A DNA stretch of 64,000 bases, taken from assembly GCA_030041435.1 (NCBI GenBank), contig JASHNW010000042.1, positions 1 to 64,000 on the forward strand. Direction: 5' to 3'. Both the position numbers and the translations under genes were made by a program. This document shows, one piece after another, positions 1 through 9,000 of this stretch (the first letter of the stretch is position 1; every line of letters begins with the position of its first letter). The notes beneath the pieces were generated by a model that did not search any database, was not told the DNA's origin, and saw only the letters and a list, made by a program, of their open reading frames with translations. Origin of the DNA: Acidobacteriaceae bacterium (GTDB lineage Bacteria; Acidobacteriota; Terriglobia; Terriglobales; Acidobacteriaceae).

Positions 1-225
1 GCCCATTACCGGCTGTTGCGGGTGTGGACGGCACACCTGATTTCACAGCACTGGCCCTGGGTAGAGGCGGTCGAAAACGCTTTGCTTGAGCGCGACACGA
101 TGTCCGGCGGTCAAATCGACGAAGTAATCCGCAGCATCGACGGCGAGCGAAGAAGGCTGGAAGTCCAGCCTCTCTGGGATGCCGTGCAGGCGATACGGGA
201 TCTCCGCACGGAAAGCGGAACGTAG
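1..225 (+). CDS. C-terminal part of an unidentified protein of the integrated element
   Basis: The reading frame is open to the left edge of the window and ends with TAG at 223-225, so only the last 74 residues are visible. The segment is mostly helical, with a stretch reading ALLERDTMSGGQIDEVI. This loosely resembles the C-terminal helix of M41 (FtsH-type) peptidases, where an ALLE..TL.G.EI pattern recurs, but without the catalytic part the resemblance cannot be tested. A TTG at 16 could start a short ORF but has no convincing ribosome site, and the frame continues upstream of it. It lies on the element side of the tRNA-Cys junction at 679-727, so it is probably accessory DNA. Function unknown. 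Confidence 0.5.
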   Translation, partial: AHYRLLRVWTAHLISQHWPWVEAVENALLERDTMSGGQIDEVIRSIDGERRRLEVQPLWDAVQAIRDLRTESGT

Positions 226-242
226 GGGGGCCGTGCGAACCC

Positions 243-470
243 CCAAGGTGCTCACGAAGACGCTCCAAGGTGCTCACACAAATTAGGTGAGCCCCTTGGC
301 AATTTTGAGCGCCTTGCAACCGGCTCAAATCTTTCCAAGCGGCTCAACACACTCTCTCTTAAGTCCTTTATATTCCCAAGGTGCTCAATAAGACAGTGTG
401 TGAGCAAGTTGATGAGCGCCTTGAGCACCTTGGCATGTGGACAGTCTCCGCAGCCATCTAAGCGGCTCAC
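243..470. repeat. array of about ten 13-bp iteron-like motifs, both orientations
   Basis: A 13-bp motif with consensus CCAAGGTGCTCAM recurs at 243-255, 265-277, 335-347 (CCAAGCGGCTCAA), 376-388 and 458-470 in forward orientation, with a weaker forward copy at 316-328. Reverse copies lie at 287-299, 305-317, 412-424 and 421-433, and a degenerate one near 400-412. The first three are centred exactly 22 bp apart, about two helical turns. No gene explains the pattern. Such clusters are typical of replication iterons, partition or operator arrays, or integrase/excisionase arm sites. The nearby attachment junction favours a role in the mobile element. Confidence 0.7.
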
Positions 471-678
471 AGGCGCTGCGCCTACGAAGACGGCAGGTAA
501 GGCGTTAGACCACGGCGATGGGGTTCGATAGGTCCCACGCTGGCACTGCTCCCATAAAAAAGGACTGTAGCGGAAAATGTAGCGGGTGCCGGTTTAGATG
601 GGCCTGTACAGGTTGGAGATAACTCTCCGCAACTCACTGAAAAACAAAGTCAGCTAAACATGCACAAAAGTCCCTGAT
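471..678. other. non-coding stretch between motif array and attachment junction
   Basis: I see no credible gene here. There is a short repeated phrase (TGTAGCGG occurs twice near 567-582) but nothing that reads as a conserved RNA or ORF. It probably belongs to the end of the integrated element, where recombinase accessory sites usually lie. Confidence 0.4.
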
Positions 679-727
679 AGGTCTGCAAAACCTTTATGCG
701 TCGGTTCGATTCCGACCCGCGCCTCCA
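679..727 (+). other. 3' fragment of tRNA-Cys (GCA), putative attachment site
   Basis: The sequence matches the 3' two-thirds of a tRNA-Cys gene. The anticodon loop CTGCAAA (683-689) contains anticodon GCA and has four paired stem positions. A perfect T-arm follows, with stem GTCGG (700-704) and CCGAC (712-716) around the loop TTCGATT. Then come the acceptor strand CCGCGCC (717-723), discriminator T and encoded CCA (725-727). The 5' half is absent: the 40 bases before 679 do not contain the GGCGCGG acceptor strand or a D-arm. A tRNA 3' end duplicated from the anticodon stem onward is the classic footprint of tyrosine-recombinase integration, leaving the intact tRNA at the other end of the element, outside this window to the left. 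Confidence 0.8.
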
Positions 728-764
728 GGAATCTCGTCCTGCCTGGCCCAAAACACATACCAGA

Positions 765-786
765 TTGCCAGGCTGAGAGCCGGCAA
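765..786. terminator. hairpin after the tRNA-Cys fragment, possible tRNA terminator
   Basis: TTGCC-A-GGCT, a GAG loop, then AGCC-GGCAA form a nine-pair stem with one bulged A, 38 bp past the tRNA CCA end. There is no T-run after it, so it would be an atypical terminator. It may be the original downstream hairpin of the chromosomal tRNA-Cys gene. The rest of 728-966 shows no gene. Confidence 0.3.
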
Positions 787-966
787 CCGCCGGGAACTGC
801 GGATGCCTGCGACGGCCCGTCACGCGCCGCCAGGCAAACTTCCCGAGAGCAACGGCCCGCATACGCAACGCCATGGTGTCAGGCGGCGCTGTTTACTACG
901 TAACATCGGCGGAGCTATAGTCACCCTTTGGGAATTCATAGGCGCGCTGGCCGGCCTGGAGGCTCC

Positions 967-1650
967 ATGGCAAAACGCAATCAGCACGATCCGACATCGG
1001 GCGAGGAAAATCCGCAGACGCAGTCTGCTGCCGATTCCGCGCGGAATGGCATCACGCGACGCGGGTTCCTGAAGGGCGCGGGGCTGACCGCTGCAGGAAC
1101 GGCGCTGCTGGATGGTGTCCACGCATTCAGCAGCGAGACAGCCGGCAACAGGAAAGGCGTGACCGAACTCGGACCTGGGCCAGTTCCCGTACGGCTGCAT
1201 GTCAACGGCGCGGAGCATGTCGTCCAAATTGAGCCGCGCACCACGCTCGCCGAAGCTCTGCGCATTCACCTGGGGATGACCGGCACCAAAATCATCTGCG
1301 ATCGCGGAGTCTGCTCCGGCTGCACGGTGTGGCTGGACAAGATGCCGGTGAACAGCTGCATGACTCTGGCCGTCGATGCGGTGGGGCATCAGGTAACGAC
1401 GATTGAGGGCATAGCGGGCGAGGGCGAACTGCATCCGCTGCAGGCAGCCTTCGTCAGGCACGACGCGATGCAGTGCGGATTCTGCACGCCGGGGATGGTG
1501 ATGAGCTGCGCCGCTCTGCTGGAGCGGAACGCCTCGCCCTCGGAGCAGGACGTGCGGCAGGCCGTCTCCGGCAACTTGTGCCGCTGCGGCACGTATCCGA
1601 AAGTGTTCGCCGCCACTCTGGATGTGGCCGGCAGCACGCGCAACGCATAG
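967..1650 (+). CDS. [2Fe-2S] subunit of periplasmic molybdenum aldehyde/xanthine oxidoreductase (PaoA-like)
   Basis: This 227-residue protein is the electron-transfer subunit of a three-subunit xanthine-oxidase-family enzyme. A twin-arginine signal (RRGFLKGAG, arginines 31-32) indicates folded export through Tat. The plant-type [2Fe-2S] cluster is bound by C111, C116, C119 and C131, and the second, helical-domain cluster by C170, C173, C205 and C207 (CGFC...CRC). The ATG at 967 was chosen because GGAGG lies just upstream; a start 13 codons earlier would place extra residues before the Tat region. It is followed 12 bp later by the molybdopterin subunit. Length and the Tat signal fit E. coli PaoA (YagT) rather than cytoplasmic XdhC. 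The substrate is probably an aldehyde, which is inference. Confidence 0.9.
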   Translation: MAKRNQHDPTSGEENPQTQSAADSARNGITRRGFLKGAGLTAAGTALLDGVHAFSSETAGNRKGVTELGPGPVPVRLHVNGAEHVVQIEPRTTLAEALRIHLGMTGTKIICDRGVCSGCTVWLDKMPVNSCMTLAVDAVGHQVTTIEGIAGEGELHPLQAAFVRHDAMQCGFCTPGMVMSCAALLERNASPSEQDVRQAVSGNLCRCGTYPKVFAATLDVAGSTRNA

Positions 1651-1662
1651 CGGAGGAGCATC

Positions 1663-4071
1663 ATGGCAAGTCATCTCAATGTAGACACGCCAGGCGAAGA
1701 GTTGATTCCCGAGCAGGCAGCCGCTCCCCCGAAGAAGAGCGTGCAAATGCCGGTGGGCGTCCCTGACTACACGCTGACCAGCGAGACGCGCCAGGTGCCG
1801 GCCAGCGAGCCGCCTGTCTGGCCCATCAATAAGGACCTGAAATGTGTCGGACAGTCGACCGAGCGCTACGATGGCGCGGCAAAGGTCACCGGAAGGGCGA
1901 GGTACACGTCCGACGTCCAGTTGCCAGGCATGCTGTACGCGAAATTCGTCGACGCATCGATACCCCACGGAAAGGTCGTCTCCATCGACACCTCCGCCGC
2001 GGAGAAGTATCCTGGCGTGCGCAGCGTGCATGTGATCCAGCAGGTGCTGGGGCCCGCGGTTCTGCGCGATCCCAAGCTCGAACAGGTTAAATATCCCGTT
2101 GTTCGCTTTGCCGGCCAGCCTGTCGCTGCCGTGGCCGCGGTTACGCCGGATGCCGCGGAGGAAGCGGCAAAGCTGGTCAAGGTACGTTACGATGCGATGC
2201 CGTTCGTCGTCGATATCGACAAGGCGCGGGCATCGGACGCGCCTCAGGTCTTCCCCGGCCCTGCGGACGAGGCGGGGAGCGCGGGCGGCGGCGGCGGACC
2301 GAGCGATGTTCCGCAGACCGGCAACGTGCACGGTCCGTCGGTGCATCGCGTGGGCCAGGTGGAACAGGGATTCAAGGAAGCGGATGTGGTGGTGGAAGGT
2401 CATTACATCACCCAGGTCCAGACCCATTCCGCGCTGGAGACGCACGGCGTGGTTGCCGACTGGAAGCCGGAGATGCTGACGGTGTGGGCGTCAACCCAGG
2501 GAACCGCCAGCGTGCGCGAGGAACTGGCCGGCTTTTTTCACATCCCGCTGACCCAGGTGCGCGTCATTACGGAATTCATGGGCGGCGGCTTCGGCGCGAA
2601 GTTCGGGGCGGGCAATCCGGGCGTAGTGGCGGCAGCGCTTTCCAGGAAGGCGGGCGCGCCGGTGCGGCTCATGCTCGACCGCGAGGAAGAGCACCTGTCC
2701 GTGGGCAATCGGCCCAGTTCCGATCAAAGGCTGCGCATCGGAGCGAAGCAGGACGGGACGATCACGGCGATTCAGCTCATCAGCTACGGCACGGCAGGAT
2801 GCGGTACCGGCGCAGGCTGCTCCGGCCCGGCGGCCAACCTCTACAAATCGGCATCGCTGCACACCGAGGAGAACGACGTCTTCATCAACGCCGGTCCGGC
2901 CACGGCCATGCGCGCGCCAGGCCACCCGCAGGGCGCCTTTGCCCTGGAGCAGACGATGGACGAGTTGGCGGTGAAGCTTAACATGGATCCGATCGATCTG
3001 CGCGACAAAACGGACCCGCACCCGGTGCGCCGGGTCGAACGCCAGATCGTGCGCGGGAGCGACCTCTGGAAATCGCGTAATCCGACGGCCGCTGCAAGCC
3101 CGGGCCCGGTGAAGCGGGGCGTGGGGCTGGCGCAATCGGTGTGGTACCGCTTCGTCAGCATGGGTTCGGCCGCTGAGGTGCGCGTTCACCGGGATGGCTC
3201 GCTGGAAGTCATCTCCGCGGTTCAGGATATCGGCTCGGGCATTAAGACGGTCATGGCGCAGATCCTGGCCGAGCAGTTTGGCGTCCCGCCAGCGCAGGTT
3301 GCGGTCAAAATCGGCGACACGAACTACCCCGAAGGACCGAATTCCGGCGGAAGCGTCACGACGCTGTCTCTCACGCCCGCGGTCCGCGACGCGGCGTGGC
3401 AGGCTTCGCAGAAATTCCTGGCCGATATTGCGCCCGCTCTCGGTGCCTCACCTGGCGACCTGGTGCTGGTCGACGGAGAGGTGCGCAGCCAGTCGGGCAA
3501 GATGCAGCCGCTCAGCTTCCGGCGCGCAGCCGCCAAAATGAGCAGCGCGCAGATTACAGCGCAGGCAAAGCGCGTCCCCGACTACGCCCCGCACAAATAC
3601 CTCACCTATGGCGGAGTCGATGTAGCCGAAGTCGAAGTCGATACCGAGGTCGGCCGCATTCGCGTAACGCGGGTGCTCTCGGTCCACGATTGCGGGCGGC
3701 CCATGAATCCGACGCAGGTGATCAGCCAGATCAACGGCGGCATCACCCAGGGGATGTCCTACACACTGTTTGAAAACCGGCTGCTCGATCCGGAATACGG
3801 GCTGATGGTGAATCCGGACCTGGAGCAATACAAGATCGCCGGTGCACGGGAAATCCCGGACATCGACGTGCGGCTCGTTGAAGCCTACCTCGGACAAAGT
3901 TCCACCGACGCTTCCGGCATTGGAGAGGCCGCCGGGGTGGTTTCCATCGGAGCGGCGATCGGCAACGCCGTCTACAACGCGATCGGAGTCCGCATTCGCC
4001 AGACGCCGATGACACCCGCCGTGGTGCTGGCAGCGCTGCGCACGGCTGCGCAGAGGAGGGAGATTGCATGA
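1663..4071 (+). CDS. molybdopterin-binding catalytic subunit of aldehyde/xanthine oxidoreductase (PaoC-like)
   Basis: This 802-residue protein holds the molybdenum cofactor and the active site. Recognisable family features include the a/b-hammerhead domain (about residues 60-180), the GGGFGAKFG molybdopterin loop, and the C-terminal GIGEAAGVV segment, whose glutamate matches the general base of xanthine-oxidase enzymes. AGGAGG-type sites precede both this ATG and the next gene. The stop overlaps the next start by 4 bp (ATGA), so translation is coupled. It has no export signal of its own, so it presumably travels with the Tat-bearing small subunit, as in PaoABC. Gene order is iron-sulfur, molybdopterin, FAD, unlike the A-B-C order in E. 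coli. Confidence 0.9.
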   Translation: MASHLNVDTPGEELIPEQAAAPPKKSVQMPVGVPDYTLTSETRQVPASEPPVWPINKDLKCVGQSTERYDGAAKVTGRARYTSDVQLPGMLYAKFVDASIPHGKVVSIDTSAAEKYPGVRSVHVIQQVLGPAVLRDPKLEQVKYPVVRFAGQPVAAVAAVTPDAAEEAAKLVKVRYDAMPFVVDIDKARASDAPQVFPGPADEAGSAGGGGGPSDVPQTGNVHGPSVHRVGQVEQGFKEADVVVEGHYITQVQTHSALETHGVVADWKPEMLTVWASTQGTASVREELAGFFHIPLTQVRVITEFMGGGFGAKFGAGNPGVVAAALSRKAGAPVRLMLDREEEHLSVGNRPSSDQRLRIGAKQDGTITAIQLISYGTAGCGTGAGCSGPAANLYKSASLHTEENDVFINAGPATAMRAPGHPQGAFALEQTMDELAVKLNMDPIDLRDKTDPHPVRRVERQIVRGSDLWKSRNPTAAASPGPVKRGVGLAQSVWYRFVSMGSAAEVRVHRDGSLEVISAVQDIGSGIKTVMAQILAEQFGVPPAQVAVKIGDTNYPEGPNSGGSVTTLSLTPAVRDAAWQASQKFLADIAPALGASPGDLVLVDGEVRSQSGKMQPLSFRRAAAKMSSAQITAQAKRVPDYAPHKYLTYGGVDVAEVEVDTEVGRIRVTRVLSVHDCGRPMNPTQVISQINGGITQGMSYTLFENRLLDPEYGLMVNPDLEQYKIAGAREIPDIDVRLVEAYLGQSSTDASGIGEAAGVVSIGAAIGNAVYNAIGVRIRQTPMTPAVVLAALRTAAQRREIA

Positions 4072-5069
4072 ACCGCTTCGTGCTCGCAGACTGCACTTCG
4101 GTCGACGCCGCGCTTTCGCAACTGCACGACGGCGCGGTGGTCAAGGCTGGCGGCGTGGATCTTCTCGACCGCATGAAAGACGGGATCGAAGAGCCCCCGA
4201 AGCTCGTCAACATCCGCAATATTGCGGAGCTTCGCGGAATTCACGAGACGGACCACGGATTAACCATCGGGCCGCTGGCTACGCTCGCCGAAATCAGCGA
4301 GCATCCTGCGATTCGGTCGCAGTATCAAATCCTGTCCGATGCCTGCGGACACGCTGCTACGCCGCATATCCGCAACATGGCGACGGTGGGGGGCAATCTG
4401 CTGCAGCGGATCCAGTGCTGGTATTACCGCTCGGCCGATTTCCAGTGCCTGCGCAAAGGCAAAGACTTTTGCTTTGCCTTCGGTGGGCTCAACCAATATC
4501 ACGCCATCATGGATTACGGCAGTTGTCCGGCCGTGGCGCCCTCGTCGGCAGCCGTTGCCCTGCTGGGCCTGAACTCGAGCGTGGAGCTGACGTCGGCAAA
4601 GCGCGGCAAGCGCACGGTTGGAATCCGGGAATTGTATGTCGTGCCCGATGCCAATCCGACGAAGTTCACGGTAATCGAGCCAGACGAATTGCTGACGGCG
4701 ATTGTCGTGCCCAGACCCACTCCCGGAACCCGTTCGGCCTACCAGAAGTACGGGGAAAAAGAGAGCTTTGACTGGGCGATTGCCGACGCCGGCGTGGTGC
4801 TGGAGATGGACGGCAATGTGTGCCGGCGCGCCGTGATCACGATGGGCGCTGCATCGCCGGTGGTGCGCCGCTCCGCCCAGGCGGAAGCCGCACTCGCAGG
4901 CCAACCGATTACCGAGGAGACGGCACGCGCGGCGGGACGAGCCTCCGTCGAAGGCGCGCTGCCTCTCTCCATGAATGCCTACAAGGTCGATCTCTTCCCG
5001 GTTGCCGTTTACCGGACCATTCTGCTGGCTGCCGGGCAGCGAGACCGCGATCCGAGCGCGGCCGGATAG
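4068..5069 (+). CDS. FAD-binding subunit of aldehyde/xanthine oxidoreductase with extra Fe-S cysteines (PaoB-like)
   Basis: This 333-residue protein has the FAD-binding fold of CO dehydrogenase medium subunits, including the PHIRNMATVGGNL motif that contacts FAD. Directly after it are four cysteines, C117, C127, C135 and C153. This is the place where E. coli PaoB carries cysteines for an additional [4Fe-4S] cluster that ordinary XdhB lacks. This strongly supports PaoABC-type assignment of the whole operon. It overlaps the molybdopterin gene by 4 bp and is followed after 18 bp by a small cysteine-containing protein. A PaoD-type cofactor-insertion chaperone is not visible in the window. Confidence 0.88.
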   Translation: MNRFVLADCTSVDAALSQLHDGAVVKAGGVDLLDRMKDGIEEPPKLVNIRNIAELRGIHETDHGLTIGPLATLAEISEHPAIRSQYQILSDACGHAATPHIRNMATVGGNLLQRIQCWYYRSADFQCLRKGKDFCFAFGGLNQYHAIMDYGSCPAVAPSSAAVALLGLNSSVELTSAKRGKRTVGIRELYVVPDANPTKFTVIEPDELLTAIVVPRPTPGTRSAYQKYGEKESFDWAIADAGVVLEMDGNVCRRAVITMGAASPVVRRSAQAEAALAGQPITEETARAAGRASVEGALPLSMNAYKVDLFPVAVYRTILLAAGQRDRDPSAAG

Positions 5070-5087
5070 CCGGCCAGGAGGTTCACG

Positions 5088-5309
5088 ATGAGTGCAACAG
5101 ATATTAAGGTGGCGCCCTGCCGTTGCCTCCGCACCAAGAACCCGTATGGGACCACTCCGCAAAACCCGGAACAGTGGCTGCCCGGCGTGCATGCCGCGTC
5201 GACGTACTGGTGCCTGCGCACCATGAGCCCCGCCGGCCCCGACGATCATTACGTCCATCTGGCGCGCTGCGTGCCGGGGCGGGCCTGCTACGAGGAACCG
5301 GAAACATAA
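5088..5309 (+). CDS. small conserved-looking protein, fourth gene of oxidoreductase operon
   Basis: This 73-residue protein starts at an ATG with a strong CAGGAGG site and lies 18 bp after the FAD subunit, so it is probably co-transcribed. It has five cysteines (APCRCLR near the N-terminus, then three spread over the rest) and no signal peptide or membrane segment. I do not recognise the family. Its position suggests an accessory to the oxidoreductase, for example an electron-transfer or assembly factor, but this is only inferred from context. Confidence 0.6.
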   Translation: MSATDIKVAPCRCLRTKNPYGTTPQNPEQWLPGVHAASTYWCLRTMSPAGPDDHYVHLARCVPGRACYEEPET

Positions 5310-5509
5310 GAGCCCTCGTCTCCGGTTCAATGCATCCGGACCCGCGCTCGGTTCATAGCTGCCCCGGAATTCGAGTCAGGCGCCATCATCCGTCGTTTTC
5401 CCGCGCGCCTCTCCGTCCATCGATCGCGCCATCCTGCGCACAGCAGTTGGAATCCCTGCACAGCTTCCATTCATCGAATGAGCATCGATCGCGGTGGAGG
5501 TTGAGCGGG

Positions 5510-5683
5510 ATGGCAGCTTTTTGCGCGTGCTGTGGAGCAGAGATTACCCTGAAGGTGGAAGCGTGTCCGGTTTGCGGCACTCCCCGGCATGGGATGCGCG
5601 AGCCCGACGATCGGCTCCTGCCGGAAGCGGAAACGGACTCGCCCGCGCAACCTCGGCGGCCCAGTGGACTTGACCTCGAATGA
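5510..5683 (+). CDS. small zinc-ribbon protein
   Basis: This 57-residue protein has two CxxC knuckles (C5, C7-C8 near CACCG and C19-C22 in CPVCG), the layout of a one-domain zinc ribbon, followed by an acidic, proline-containing tail. A GGAGG site lies about 10 bp before the ATG at 5510. The reading frame is open further upstream, but that part has no ribosome site and unnatural composition. Function unknown; zinc ribbons of this size are often regulatory or RNA-binding adaptors. The 200 bp before it (5310-5509) show no gene. Confidence 0.55.
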   Translation: MAAFCACCGAEITLKVEACPVCGTPRHGMREPDDRLLPEAETDSPAQPRRPSGLDLE

Positions 5684-5820
5684 GGATTCCATCGCAGGAC
5701 AGCTTTTCGCGCTGCTGACTCGCGGAGTACCGTCCCCAATCGATCGCAGAGCGTGGCAGCCATAGGGCCGCCACCATCGACGGGAAGCCGCAGGCAATGC
5801 AGCCCAGGCAGCGCCTCAAC

Positions 5821-5873
5821 TTGACATTTCGTGTTCATTATTGTACACATTCCTACCATCATCGTTTGTACAC
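5821..5873 (+). promoter_or_regulatory. putative promoter with tandem TTGTACAC boxes upstream of TonB-receptor-like gene
   Basis: A TTGACA element at 5821-5826 fits a sigma-70 -35 box. TTGTACAC occurs at 5841-5848 and again at 5866-5873, 25 bp apart, and each contains the palindrome TGTACA. The pair overlaps where the -10 region and early transcript would be, about 130-160 bp before the ATG at 6001, as expected for an operator. The remainder of 5684-6000 shows no gene. The binding protein is unknown. Confidence 0.4.
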
Positions 5874-6000
5874 GACTGCCGGCCGCACAAAATCCCGGTT
5901 CCCCGCTTTCCCAGCTCTCTGGTCAGTTAACCGGCAGTCCACCGACGTCGAGCAAAAAAACAATTAACTCGGTTCAGCAGAGACGACTTCTGGAGGACAG

Positions 6001-9000
6001 ATGGCTATCAGAGCAAGACTCTTCCTGGTATTCCTGCTGCCCGTGCTGCTCATCGCCCCAGCCGGGGCATGGGGGCAGGCGAGCACCGCAGGAGACCTGA
6101 CCGGCACAGTCACTGACGCTTCCGGCGCTGTAATCCCCGGGGCGTCCATCGCCATTACCCAGCCATCCACAGGATTCAGCCGCGTCCTCGCCACCAACGG
6201 CAGCGGCGGATTCAACATCCCCGACCTTCAGGCCGGCCAGTATGTGCTCAAGATCTCCGCGAAGGGCTTCGCCGATGCCGTGTATAACGACGTGACCGTT
6301 TCCACCGGGCGCACCGTCAACCTCGAAGTGAAGATGAAGGTCGGTTCCTCCACGCAGACCGTGGAAGTATCGAGCCTGGCCGAAACGCTGGAAACGACAA
6401 CAAACACACTGGCGACCACGATTAATCCCGATGCCGTCCAGGATCTGCCTCTCAACGGCCGCGATGCGCTGCCCTTTGCGCAGCTGGTGGCCGGTGCGCA
6501 GAGCGGCGGCGATGAGCGCTTTACCACCATTAATTCCATGCCGAACGCCGCCCTCAACATCACCGTCGACGGCATGAACGACAACTTCCAGCGCTACCGC
6601 ACTTCCACGACCGGCTTCTTTGAAGCGGCCCCGCTCCGCATCGGCGCCGTGGATGAATTAACGGTCTCCACCGACGACCTGACCGCCGATGCCGGAGCCG
6701 AGGGCGCCGCTACCCTGCGCTTCGAGCTGAAGCGCGGCACCAACCAGTTCCACGGCAACGCCTTCTGGCAGACCCAGAACAGCGCCTTTAACGCCAACAC
6801 CTACACGAACAACGCCCAGGGAATTCCCAAGTCCCCCTACCACGTCAGCGATTTCGGCGGCAGCCTCGGCGGACCTGTCTGGAAGAACAAGGTCTTCTTC
6901 TTCGGTAATTACGAGCAGGAGTATGTGCCCGGCAGCCAAACCAGCAACGACAGTGTTCTCTCCCCCGCAGCAGAAGCCGGCGCCTTCTCTTACATGGGGA
7001 CAGACGGAACCACGCACAACGTCAACGTCCTCAACATCGCTGCTTCCAACGGCTTTCCATCCACGGTCAATCCCGTCATTGCCAGCGAGTTCTCCCAGAT
7101 CAACCCCTCGGTAGGCAAGGCGCTGCAGAATATCCCCAATCCCACCCTTCCGTATCAGGACGAGCTGATCTGGCAGTACCGCTGGAACTACGACCAGATC
7201 TATCCCACGCTGCGCATCGACTATCAGATTCGCCCCACCATCGAATGGCATGCCTCCTATGATCTGGAATGGCGTACTTATCCTGGCTACGAGGTCTACC
7301 CGGGCGACCCGTACACCAATTCCAGCTTCAACTCGAGTTACCAGACCTACTCCACCGGACTGCAATGGACCATCACACCCCGGCTGGTCAACCAGTTCAG
7401 TGCCGGCCTGCTCAACACCCAGGAGGAATTCAACGTCGGGCACTCCTTTAATCCCTTCACCTCGGAAAATAATCTCATCATCGATGCGCCCGGCTTTGTC
7501 AACGGCTCCACAACGCTGTCTCCCTGGCTGCCCAACTATTACCTGCCCGAGCCCCGCAACAACCCGGTGCGCGATTTCAACGACATCCTTTCGTGGACGC
7601 ACGGCCAGCACACCTTCAGCTTCGGCGGCGATTTCCGCAACTCTACCGACTTCGACACCGGGGACGCCGATCCGGTGGGCAACTATCTCGGCATCAACCC
7701 TCTCGATCCTGCTCTGAGCATGTTCAACACCACCAACTTCAAGGATATGAGTTTCACCGAGGCGAACAATCAGGACCCCGCCAACGCCGAGGATCTCTAT
7801 GCGACGCTCACCGGAAGAATCAACAGTTTCTCCGGCTATAACTACGTCAACTCCGTAACCCATCAATACAACACACTCGGCGTCTTCAAGCAGCCGGAAT
7901 CGCAGTCCGTGGGCGGCTTTTACTTTCAGGACAACTGGCGCGTCACGCCACACCTGGCCCTCAACTACGGCTTCCGCTGGCAGTTCTCCGGCGCCGTTCA
8001 CAACACCAACGACACCTACACCAACCCGACCTACGCGAACCTGCTCGGGCCCTCTACGCACCTCTTTCAGCCAGGACAGCTGAACGGCGTCCTCAATCCG
8101 CAGGTTTCTCTGCGCCCCGCTCCTTACAGCGGCGATATGAAGGAGCCGGCTCCGAACGTCGGCTTTGCCTGGAATCCCGACATTACCGACGGCTTCCTGG
8201 GCAAGATCGCCGGCGGCTCCAAACTCGTCGTCCGCGGCGGCGCCGCTGTTACCTGGTACGACGAGGGCTGGGAGACCTTCGAGCAGGCCACCGAATCCAA
8301 CCCCGGCGATACGCAGTCCGTCTTTCTGAATGCCGGTCCGCCAACCTCCACACCGTCCGGCGAATTCGCCGCCGGCTCGCTCAGTCTCGGCGGCACGATT
8401 CCCACGCTGAATACCTTCCCCGGCAGCTTCAGTTTCCCCGTGCCTGAATCCGATTTCACATTCGCTGATCAGCCCTTCGCCACAGTGGATCCGAATATCC
8501 GTTCGCCGTATATCGAGAATTGGAACTTCGGCCTGCAGCGGCAACTCGGGTCCAACACCGTTCTCGAGATCGACTATGTCGGCAACCACTCGATCCACAT
8601 GTGGATGAATTACGACCTCAATGAGGTGAACATCTTCGAGAACGGATTCCTGAGCCAGTTCAAAACGGCCCAGTCGAACCTGGCGGCCTACCAGGCTGCC
8701 AACCCGAACTGCGCTGCCGCCGGCAACTGCAGCTTCGAAGGGAGCGGCAGTTCGCTGCTGCCGATCATGGAGCAGGCGTTTGGCGCAGGAGGGTTAGCCT
8801 TTACCAATCCCACTTATGGCAATTACGTTCAAACCGGCCAGGCCGGAGCGCTCGCTTATGCCATCGCCAGCAACTCCACTTATTTCTGCAACCTGGTGGG
8901 CGGCGCGAATTTTGTTCCCTGCGCCAGCTATGGTTATTCCGGCTCGACCGGATACCCCATCAATATCTTCCAGGCGAATCCCTACGCCTCGGGCGAACCC

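Noticed and set aside
252..470. 72-codon frame on the minus strand across the motif array
   Set aside because: Its apparent regularity comes from the DNA repeats, there is no ribosome site, and the motifs run in both orientations.
679..727. A complete tRNA gene
   Set aside because: The 5' acceptor strand and D-arm are missing in the preceding 40 bases, so only a fragment is present.
820..2445. 541-codon open frame on the minus strand
   Set aside because: It is antisense to the oxidoreductase genes, whose motifs are clear; high GC gives long shadow frames.
6658..8598. 646-codon open frame on the minus strand
   Set aside because: Antisense to the receptor-like gene; Val- and Gly-rich mirror composition and no motif.
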